Below are positions 34,812 through 41,842 of a stretch of DNA of 41,842 nucleotides, one piece after another. Numbering within the stretch: position 1 is the first letter of the stretch; every line of letters starts with the position of its first letter. This DNA is from an uncultured Prevotellaceae bacterium (GTDB lineage Bacteria; Bacteroidota; Bacteroidia; Bacteroidales; Bacteroidaceae). The stretch is from positions 1-41,842 of the forward strand of contig CAMKSZ010000003.1 in assembly GCA_946415525.1 (NCBI GenBank), read 5' to 3'. The notes beneath the pieces are model-generated. The model was not told the origin of the DNA. It saw only the letters and a program-made list of their open reading frames with translations, and did no database searches. The translations under genes were made by a program, and so were the position numbers.

Positions 34812-36533
34812 ATGAAACGAAATCACATATACAAGACAGTGTTGGGGATCGCCATGGTGGCCTTGACACTGACATCGTGCTCTGACGAATGGGACAACCA
34901 TTACAATGCTACGGCCCAAGGGACACTGAACGGCACGTTGTGGGAGGCCATTCAGAGAGACCCTAACTTGAGCAACTTCGCCAGTGTGGTGAGTGCTTGT
35001 GGCTACGACAAGTCGCTGGGAGGAAACCAGGTGTTCACCGTGTTCGCCCCCACCAACAACAATTTTTCTGCGGAGGAGGCACAACGCCTGATTCAATCCT
35101 ACAATGCGGAGAAAGGAAAAATGGATGATGACGATATCACCACTGTGAAGGAATTTGTCCAAAACCACATTGCCCTCTACAACTATTCCGTTTCAAGCAC
35201 GAGCAACGACTCCATAGTGCTGATGAACGGAAAATATGCAAAACTCACCCATGATGCCATTGACGGTATAAAGTTCTTGACTTCCAACCAACACTATGGC
35301 AATGGTGTGCTTTTCACATTGGAAAATAAGGTGCAGTTCTTCTCCAACCTCTTTGAGTACTTGCGCAAAGACACCGATCTTGACAGCCTGCGTAGTTTCT
35401 TCTACAATAGCATGTTCTATCGCCAGGAATTCCAACCCGATAAAAGTGTGGCTGGTGGCATCGTTGACGGAAAGACTATTTACCTCGACTCTGTTTTCCT
35501 GCAACAGAACGACCTTTTCGAGGAAGAATTCTTGGATGCCAAACTCAATACTGAAGACAGTACATATCTGATGGTTGCTCCCACCAACAGGGTTTGGAAG
35601 GAGTTGGTGGAAGAATACGGCAACTATTTCAATTACGACAATACCGTTCAAGACCGCGATTCCCTTGTCTATACCAACACACGACTTGGCATTGTAGGGG
35701 GCACCATTTTCAGCCGCACATTCAATAGCGATGCTGTGCTTCGTGACTCTGCCATGTCAACCAACTGTGTGATGAACCCCAACTACCGTAGGAGTAGGTG
35801 GGGAGCCGATAGTCTGCATTACTATCAGTACTACAAACCATTGTCCGCTCCTGACGGTGTGTTGACTGGTGCCGCCAACATTGCGTGTAGCAATGGTACC
35901 ATGTTCAAGTCTGACAACTGGAAATTTGACAAACTGAACACGTTCCACCGGATTCGCATCATCGAGGCGGAAAAAGGTGGAAATATCCGTGAAGTCAGCA
36001 AGGTGAAAAATACCTCCACACAAGAAGATGAGGAAACCGTCACTCCCAAAGTACGCTATGTGGTGACAGGCAACAAGTTCTATAATAAGGTGTCTAACAA
36101 TGGGTTCGTCGAATTTGATCCCCAAAAGACCACAGTCAATCACACTGTGTATTTCAACATCGATAACGTGCTTTCCAATGTAGGTTACGACATCTACTTG
36201 GTGACCGCTCCAGCCTTGGCTGCCGACAGTAACGCTACTGCCATCCAACGTCTCCCGACCATTTTGAGGTGCACGCTCGGTTATCACAACCAGGAAGGCA
36301 ACGAAGAGAGCAAGGAACTCATTTCGAGCGTTACAACCCAACCCGATATCGTGGATGCCATTCTCCTTGCCAAAGATTTCAAATTCCCGGTCTGTACCTA
36401 TGGCTTGGTGGAAGAAAAGCCCCAGGTGTGGCTGAAATTGGAAACCCGCGTATCAAGCACCCAGTTGCGCAACAACACCCATACTCGAACGATGCGCATT
36501 GACTGCATCCTCTTAAAACCCCATGAGGAATAA
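34812..36533 (+). CDS. Two-domain fasciclin lipoprotein with C-terminal beta-sandwich (FAS1-C)
   Basis: A protein of 573 residues with lipobox LTSC (Cys23) followed by SDEWD. The first FAS1 domain (about 38-173) is well formed, with QVFTVFAPTNNNFS (73-86). The second (about 174-370) is weaker but keeps YLMVAPTNRVW (252-262). The remaining part (about 375-570) is beta-rich and ends TMRIDCILLKP, matching the closing-strand pattern of FAS1-B, so the two may share an ancestor. It follows FAS1-B by 66 bp and precedes the second SusC by 23 bp. Its position mirrors that of the first FAS1 gene before the first SusC. Function inferred as ligand capture with the second SusCD pair. Confidence 0.76.
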   Translation: MKRNHIYKTVLGIAMVALTLTSCSDEWDNHYNATAQGTLNGTLWEAIQRDPNLSNFASVVSACGYDKSLGGNQVFTVFAPTNNNFSAEEAQRLIQSYNAEKGKMDDDDITTVKEFVQNHIALYNYSVSSTSNDSIVLMNGKYAKLTHDAIDGIKFLTSNQHYGNGVLFTLENKVQFFSNLFEYLRKDTDLDSLRSFFYNSMFYRQEFQPDKSVAGGIVDGKTIYLDSVFLQQNDLFEEEFLDAKLNTEDSTYLMVAPTNRVWKELVEEYGNYFNYDNTVQDRDSLVYTNTRLGIVGGTIFSRTFNSDAVLRDSAMSTNCVMNPNYRRSRWGADSLHYYQYYKPLSAPDGVLTGAANIACSNGTMFKSDNWKFDKLNTFHRIRIIEAEKGGNIREVSKVKNTSTQEDEETVTPKVRYVVTGNKFYNKVSNNGFVEFDPQKTTVNHTVYFNIDNVLSNVGYDIYLVTAPALAADSNATAIQRLPTILRCTLGYHNQEGNEESKELISSVTTQPDIVDAILLAKDFKFPVCTYGLVEEKPQVWLKLETRVSSTQLRNNTHTRTMRIDCILLKPHEE

Positions 36534-36556
36534 CCCACAATCAATAATTTACGATT

Positions 36557-39500
36557 ATGAAGATGAAACTCAAGAATACAACATCCCTACACAGATGGCA
36601 AGACATTTTGTCAAGAGTTAATTGTCAATTGTTGATTGCCATGGGACTGCTGATGGCCATTCCCACCACGGCACTGGCCCAGTATGATGATGAAGAAGAA
36701 GGCGAAGCCAAGGCCAATACAGTAAAGGCCATCGTCCAGAAGAAGAAACAATATGAGACACGTACCGTACAAGGCCGTGTGCTCGACGCCACTACACACC
36801 AACCCATTAGTGGCAGCATTGTGGCTGCCGACGGTGTGGAAGGTTATAGCACACTCACCAATGATGATGGTACCTATGAATTGAAGGTGCCCGTATTCTC
36901 TTCTTCCATTTACGTAGTATCACCCGATTTCAACCCTCTTCGGGCCGGTCTTTCGGGCGAAGAGTATCAAAACGACGTGATGCTCTATCCCACCACATTC
37001 TCGGCTGACTACGCCAAGGAGAATAACATTCGCAACGAGCATGCCGCACAAGATTTTCAATACACCAACTCTGTCAACATCAAGGACGAGGTGCAAAAAC
37101 AACTTGGCGGACAGGCCTACACCATCACTCGCAACGGCATGCCAGGTGTGGGTAGTGTGATTTTCATGCAAGGCATCAACTCCCTCAATGCCAATGCCCA
37201 GCCCTTGATTGTTGTTGACGATGTGGTTTATGACCAACAATATGGGCGCACCATGCTCCATGATGGTTTCTACAATGACATCATCTCTAACATCAACCCT
37301 GCAGACATAGAAAAAGTAACCGTATTGCGCAACGGTACCGCTCTTTATGGTGCTAAGGGTGCCAACGGCGTGATTCTCATCCAGACGAAGCGCAACAAGA
37401 CGATGGCCACTCGAATCACTGCCAGTGTCTCTGCCGGCGTGGTTTTGGAGCCCAAGTTCATCTCTGTGATGGATGCAGAACAGTATAGAAGTTATGCCTC
37501 TGAGTTGTTGAAGACAACCAACACAAACATTCAGACCTTCAAGTTCCTCAACGAGGATCCCAACTATTACTACTATACCCAGTATCACCAGAATACGGAT
37601 TGGAAAGACCTTGTCTATCACACTGCCATGACACAGAACTATGGCATCAACGTGTCGGGTGGTGACAATATCGCCAGTTACAACCTTTCCGTGGGTTATA
37701 CCAATCAAGCCAGCAACTTGAAATTCAATGACATGGGGCGCATCAACATCCGCTTCAACACCGACATTCAGTTACTGAAGAGACTCGACATCCGATTCGA
37801 TGCCTCCTTCTCCAACATCACTCGCAATATTCGCGATGACGGTGCCCCCATGAGTTACGATGAGGGGACACCCACCAGCCCTTCGTTCCTTGCATACGTA
37901 AAGAGCCCCTTCCTCAGCCCCTATAGTTATGGCCGAGGCGTGCTGAGCGACAGCCATTTCGACATCAATGAGGAGAGTTATCTCTCGGAGGCATTGGCCA
38001 ACTACAACAGTTATAACTGGAAGTTGGGCAACCCCGCCGCCATCAACGAATATGGAGACGCCGAGAATAAGAACCACTTCGAGAACTCCATGCTCAACTT
38101 AACCGTTACGCCCAAATGGACTTTCAGCCCACATCTTTCGCTCCAAGAGCACTTCAGTTACAACTTGGTGAACACCAATGAAATGTTCTACATCCCAATC
38201 AACGGAACCCCCAGTTATTATGTTAGCAAGATTGGTGCTACACGTGAGAATGAAGTGCGCTCATTGGCCTCTAAACAAAATTCTGTGATGAGTGACACGC
38301 GAGTGGATTGGAAAAACAGATTCTACGCCCATGACTTGCATTTATTTGCGGGTGCCCGTATCAATTGGGAAAGTTATACCATGAACTCTCAGTTGGGCTA
38401 TGACACAGGCAACGACAAGACTCCCTACATGAGCAGTAACTTGAAGGACGCAACCACTCAAGGAACCAATGACAGTTGGAACTCCATCGCATGGTACGCT
38501 CAAGCAGAATACAGTTTCAAGAGCAGGTATTTCCTGCAAGCCAACCTCACCATGGAAGGTTCGTCTCGCTTTGGCCGCGATGGTGGTGACCTCAATTTCT
38601 TGGATGCAGCCTGGGGATTGTTCCCCGGTGTCCAAGCCTCATGGGTGATTACCAACGAACCATGGATGGCCAAACAGAAGATTGTCAACTATTTGCGTTT
38701 GACCGCCGGCTATGATATTAGTGGCAACGATGAAATCGACTACTATGTGGCCCGTAGTTTCTTCCGTACCCAGAAATATCTCAAGACTTTGACCGGCTTA
38801 TCCCTCGACGGCATCGGCAACACAAAGATTCAATGGGAACGTACAGGAAGGATGAATGTAGGTCTTGAAGCCCGACTCTTGAACAATCGCATATCTATCG
38901 AAGCCAACCTCTTCAAGAGCAAGACTTCCGACCTGCTCACTTACCAGTCACTTGGTTTCCTCTCAGGACTTGACCAAAACTGGAACAATGGCGGCAAACT
39001 TGAAAACAAGGGATTTGACATCAGTGCCAGTATTAAGGTACTCGCTCTTCGTGATTTGCAATGGCAAGTGGGCGGAAGCATTGGACACTACAAGAACAAG
39101 ATAACTGAATTGTCCGAGGGTGCAACTTTCATTGACAACGATGTGTATGGCGCCACCATCCGCACAGCGGTAGGCAATGCAGCCAATCTGTTCTATGGGT
39201 ACAAGACACAAGGTGTTTTCGCCTCTTCTGAAGAAGCCAAGGCTGCCAACTTATACGTTTTGGGAAGTAATGGTGTCGATAAGAATTACTTCGGTGCCGG
39301 CGACATGCATTTTGTGGACAAGGACAACAACGGGCTTATCAACGAGGCTGACCGCGACATCATTGGCGACCCCAATCCAGATTTTTATGGCAACATCTTC
39401 ACTACTGTCAACTACAAGAGATTCAAACTCGATGTCCGCTTCAACTATTCCGTGGGCAACGATGTTTACAATTACATGCGACAGCAGTTGGAAAGCGGCA

Positions 39501-39865
39501 CTCGCTTCATGAACCAAACGACGGCTATGCTCCGCCGTTGGCAGGTGGAAGGCCAACAGACCGACATCCCCAAAGTTACCTTCCAAGACCCAATGGGCAA
39601 CTCTCGTTTCAGTGACCGTTGGATAGAGGACGGCAGTTACCTCAAACTGAAGACTGTCACCCTCAGTTACGAACTTCCGCTTAAATCGCAGTTCATTCAA
39701 GGTCTCCAGTTCTGGATCCAAGCCAACAACGTCTTCACAGTGTCGAAGTACTTGGGTAGTGATCCGGAGTCAACCATGACCTCTGCCGTTATTGGTCAAG
39801 GCATAGACTTGGGAAGAATTGGACAAAGCCGCTCGTTTGTGGCTGGCATGAAAGTCAACCTCTAA
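36557..39865 (+). CDS. SusC/RagA-family TonB-dependent outer-membrane transporter (second pair)
   Basis: A protein of 1102 residues. The signal peptide ends near residue 41 and is preceded by a long basic leader. A charged stretch follows, with DDEEEGEAK (44-52) and KKKQ (62-65). Next comes a CPD-like domain (about 70-145, GRVLDATTHQPISGSIVAAD) and a plug (about 165-280, LIVVDDVVYD, IEKVTVLRNGTALYGAKGAN). The barrel ends in GMKVNL, with Leu instead of the usual C-terminal Phe. I do not see a clear TonB box between the CPD domain and the plug. It is only distantly similar to the first SusC of the operon, so this is not a recent tandem copy. It probably imports a related or larger fragment of the same glycan together with the SusD encoded 31 bp downstream. 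Confidence 0.94.
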   Translation: MKMKLKNTTSLHRWQDILSRVNCQLLIAMGLLMAIPTTALAQYDDEEEGEAKANTVKAIVQKKKQYETRTVQGRVLDATTHQPISGSIVAADGVEGYSTLTNDDGTYELKVPVFSSSIYVVSPDFNPLRAGLSGEEYQNDVMLYPTTFSADYAKENNIRNEHAAQDFQYTNSVNIKDEVQKQLGGQAYTITRNGMPGVGSVIFMQGINSLNANAQPLIVVDDVVYDQQYGRTMLHDGFYNDIISNINPADIEKVTVLRNGTALYGAKGANGVILIQTKRNKTMATRITASVSAGVVLEPKFISVMDAEQYRSYASELLKTTNTNIQTFKFLNEDPNYYYYTQYHQNTDWKDLVYHTAMTQNYGINVSGGDNIASYNLSVGYTNQASNLKFNDMGRINIRFNTDIQLLKRLDIRFDASFSNITRNIRDDGAPMSYDEGTPTSPSFLAYVKSPFLSPYSYGRGVLSDSHFDINEESYLSEALANYNSYNWKLGNPAAINEYGDAENKNHFENSMLNLTVTPKWTFSPHLSLQEHFSYNLVNTNEMFYIPINGTPSYYVSKIGATRENEVRSLASKQNSVMSDTRVDWKNRFYAHDLHLFAGARINWESYTMNSQLGYDTGNDKTPYMSSNLKDATTQGTNDSWNSIAWYAQAEYSFKSRYFLQANLTMEGSSRFGRDGGDLNFLDAAWGLFPGVQASWVITNEPWMAKQKIVNYLRLTAGYDISGNDEIDYYVARSFFRTQKYLKTLTGLSLDGIGNTKIQWERTGRMNVGLEARLLNNRISIEANLFKSKTSDLLTYQSLGFLSGLDQNWNNGGKLENKGFDISASIKVLALRDLQWQVGGSIGHYKNKITELSEGATFIDNDVYGATIRTAVGNAANLFYGYKTQGVFASSEEAKAANLYVLGSNGVDKNYFGAGDMHFVDKDNNGLINEADRDIIGDPNPDFYGNIFTTVNYKRFKLDVRFNYSVGNDVYNYMRQQLESGTRFMNQTTAMLRRWQVEGQQTDIPKVTFQDPMGNSRFSDRWIEDGSYLKLKTVTLSYELPLKSQFIQGLQFWIQANNVFTVSKYLGSDPESTMTSAVIGQGIDLGRIGQSRSFVAGMKVNL

Positions 39866-39896
39866 GAAAGAACTTTAAAGTAAAAGACCAAAGATC

Positions 39897-41702
39897 ATGA
39901 AAAAAATCAGTATATTCATCAGCATTTTCTGCATGGCTTGTGGCTTCAGTGCTTGCTCAGACTTCTTCGACCAAGAGTCTGACCAATTGACCTTTACCGA
40001 CAACCACAAGTTAGACAATGCCACCGACTCGGTTTACAGCATGGTGGGCATCTTGAACAAACTGCAAGCCATAGCCGACAGGACTATCCTGCTTGGAGAA
40101 GTTAGAGGTGACCTTGTCAGCCTAACCAACAGTTCCAGCCGTGACCTTCGCGATGTGGCTCAGTTCAATGTCGGGAGCGATAACATGTACAATGTCCCTC
40201 GTGATTATTATGCAGTCATCAACAACTGCAACTACTTGATAGCAAATGCCGACACTGCACTGAAAGACAACCGCAACAATTACATCTTCATGAAAGAGTA
40301 TGCAGCGGCTAAATCCATTCGTGCATGGACTTACTTGCAATTGGTGCTCAACTATGGCAAAGTTCCTTTCGTGACCACTCCTATTGTCACCAAAGAACAA
40401 TCGGAGGCCCAATACGACAACTACGACATCCAAGCCATTTGTGAATACTTTATCAACGACTTGTTACCCTTGGCGGAAAAATATGGTCGCGAATACCCCT
40501 ATTATGACAACAGTTCCGTCTATCGCCTTATTTGGTTCCCCATCAACATCGTCTTGGGTGACCTCTACCTATGGGCTGGTAGTGTAAGCGGCAATAAAGA
40601 GTATTACAAGCAGGCTGCTCTTCGATACTACAAGTACATCTCCGAACGTAATGGCGACAACTCATACTATCCCATAGGTACCGGTCGCGTGGAATGGCCA
40701 ACCAACAGCACGGCGTGGAACACGACTATTGACGGTTGGTCAAGCAGTTTCATGAATGAAAGTTATGGATCCAACTCGGAGTTGATTACTATTATCCCCA
40801 GCAACACCAATAAAGCCGATGGCAACTACAGTGAACTTTACGACTTGTTTAACTCAAATGAGGAAAATGACTTTAAAGTGAGCATCACACCATCTACCAG
40901 AATGCAAGAGATTTCTGAGGCTCAAGATTATTGTCAGGTAAGTTCCAATGGCAAGACAGTGCAATATGCCCCCAAAGGCTTGTCAAGGCACCGTTCTGGC
41001 GACTTGCGTCTTAGTGCAACTTGGTATGAGGCGTATGGTGTCAATTATCTAACCAATGAGCGAGTGGAGATGCAAAGGATCTACAAACACCCCTCCAGCC
41101 ATCATGTGCACATCTACCGCCGACAAATGGTTTATCTCCGTTTGGCAGAGGCAATCAATCTTGCTGGTTATCCCCGCATGGCTTTCCAGTTCCTCTCCAG
41201 GGGGGTCAATAATTCTGTGCTGCAAGAAGAAGTTTATCCATATTATTCTCAGAGCGACTCCCTTTTCATCAGCCAGTTTGATTTCCCTGCCTCACGCTAT
41301 GTTGAGATGGACGTAGAAAATTGGATTGGTTCGGGAGGAGGACGTCAAAACTACAACATCATGGGTATCCACAATCATGGCTCGGGATTCACACCGCTCA
41401 ACGAGAATTATCAATTGCCTATCGACACGTTACGCACGGAAGCAGACCAGACTCCCGATTTGCAGAATTATGTCAACGAATTGATTCTCACAGAAGGGGC
41501 TCTGGAATTGGCTTTTGAAGGCACTCGCTTCTACGACATCATGCGTTTTGCCCTTCGTTCCTCCAATCCTGGTGAGTATCTTTCAAAGCGCATCTATATG
41601 AGGCGTGGAGTTAACAACAGCGATATCGTTAGAGGTGAAATGAAAGACCTCAACGACCAGAAGAACTGGTACCTCAATTGGAATGGGAAAATAGGCATGT
41701 AA
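39897..41702 (+). CDS. SusD/RagB-family surface lipoprotein (second pair)
   Basis: A protein of 601 residues with lipobox FSAC (Cys20) followed by SDFFDQES. Helical-core landmarks include AAAKSIRAWTYLQLVLNYGK (136-155), and the C-terminal family motif is present as ALELAFEGTRFYDIMRFA (535-552). By sequence it is clearly different from the first SusD despite the identical length, which is coincidental. It should form the lid of the preceding SusC. It is the last gene of the operon, followed directly by a strong terminator. Ligand unknown. Confidence 0.94.
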   Translation: MKKISIFISIFCMACGFSACSDFFDQESDQLTFTDNHKLDNATDSVYSMVGILNKLQAIADRTILLGEVRGDLVSLTNSSSRDLRDVAQFNVGSDNMYNVPRDYYAVINNCNYLIANADTALKDNRNNYIFMKEYAAAKSIRAWTYLQLVLNYGKVPFVTTPIVTKEQSEAQYDNYDIQAICEYFINDLLPLAEKYGREYPYYDNSSVYRLIWFPINIVLGDLYLWAGSVSGNKEYYKQAALRYYKYISERNGDNSYYPIGTGRVEWPTNSTAWNTTIDGWSSSFMNESYGSNSELITIIPSNTNKADGNYSELYDLFNSNEENDFKVSITPSTRMQEISEAQDYCQVSSNGKTVQYAPKGLSRHRSGDLRLSATWYEAYGVNYLTNERVEMQRIYKHPSSHHVHIYRRQMVYLRLAEAINLAGYPRMAFQFLSRGVNNSVLQEEVYPYYSQSDSLFISQFDFPASRYVEMDVENWIGSGGGRQNYNIMGIHNHGSGFTPLNENYQLPIDTLRTEADQTPDLQNYVNELILTEGALELAFEGTRFYDIMRFALRSSNPGEYLSKRIYMRRGVNNSDIVRGEMKDLNDQKNWYLNWNGKIGM

Positions 41703-41723
41703 GCATTTCCTGTCACTTACTTT

Positions 41724-41763
41724 AATGTCGCAACTATCCAAACATGATGGTTGCGACATTTTT
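41724..41763 (+). terminator. Terminator of the FAS1/SusCD operon
   Basis: AATGTCGCAAC (41724-41734) pairs perfectly with GTTGCGACATT (41750-41760), an 11-bp stem followed by a T-rich run. Confidence 0.9.
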
Positions 41764-41831
41764 ATTTGACTTTATTTTGTGTCAATCTAAATATTTTTTG
41801 CTTTTAACATTATTAAGTCAAGGAAAAAGAC

Positions 41832-41839
41832 TACTTTTG
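41832..41839 (+). promoter_or_regulatory. Candidate -7 element for a gene beyond the window
   Basis: TACTTTTG is an exact TAnnTTTG at the right edge, in an A/T-rich stretch after the operon terminator. No convincing -33 partner is seen, and the gene it would serve lies outside the window. Confidence 0.35.
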
Positions 41840-41842
41840 TAG

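Noticed and set aside
27469-39865. Possible recent tandem duplication of a susCD cassette
   Set aside because: The two SusC and two SusD proteins differ throughout, including the CPD-plug linker, barrel end and core motifs. The equal SusD length (601) is coincidence.
1-41842. Mobile element, prophage or tRNA-linked island
   Set aside because: No transposase, integrase, phage gene, tRNA or terminal repeat was found. Gene style is uniform across the window.

Overview
The window looks like a chromosomal segment from a Bacteroidota bacterium, most likely a Prevotella/Segatella-type member of the Bacteroidales. The basis is the SusC/SusD pairs, T9SS-type C-terminal tails on large secreted proteins, lipoproteins with an acidic residue right after the lipobox Cys, promoters of the TAnnTTTG type, and the absence of strong Shine-Dalgarno sites before most genes. 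I see no rRNA, tRNA, CRISPR array, transposase or integrase.

Region 1 (1-5820): a four-gene plus-strand unit encodes an AspT/YidE-type carboxylate exchanger and three subunits of a sodium-pumping biotin-dependent decarboxylase: an OadG-like gamma subunit with a periplasmic lamin-tail domain, the biotin carrier protein, and the OadB membrane subunit. The alpha carboxyltransferase subunit is not present. A terminator follows, then a FucP-family sugar MFS permease, then a perfect 13-bp hairpin that can serve genes arriving from both sides.

Region 2 (5844-14659, minus strand): two very large secreted proteins in one operon. The first gene transcribed encodes a GH128-like (clan GH-A) glycosidase. 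The second encodes a 1715-residue protein with an extracellular CotH-type kinase domain, two lamin-tail domains, Ig-like domains and duplicated ligand-binding-like modules.

Region 3 (14791-24616, plus strand): three separately promoted genes. They encode an MG2/macroglobulin-like envelope protein, a clan GH-A-like glycosidase with ricin-type, Fn3 and LamG modules, and a 1190-residue non-catalytic protein with three ligand-binding-like modules. The last has a long, structured leader and a perfect palindrome upstream of its promoter.

Region 4 (24808-41702, plus strand): a seven-gene cluster in the order FAS1 lipoprotein, SusC, SusD, FAS1 lipoprotein, FAS1 lipoprotein, SusC, SusD, closed by a strong terminator. 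It encodes two outer-membrane uptake complexes with three fasciclin-domain surface lipoproteins in place of the usual SusE/F proteins.

Inference: regions 2-4 form a glycan-processing neighbourhood. T9SS-exported enzymes and binders would work at the surface, and the SusCD/FAS1 complexes would capture and import the products. The substrate cannot be read from sequence; a beta-1,3-glucan is suggested only by the GH128-like enzyme. No dedicated regulator (hybrid two-component system, SusR-like, ECF sigma/anti-sigma) lies in the window. The most distinctive observations are the FAS1/SusCD double cassette, a shared 'FYR' module present in up to six copies across three neighbouring proteins, and lamin-tail domains in both a sodium-pump subunit and a surface CotH kinase.
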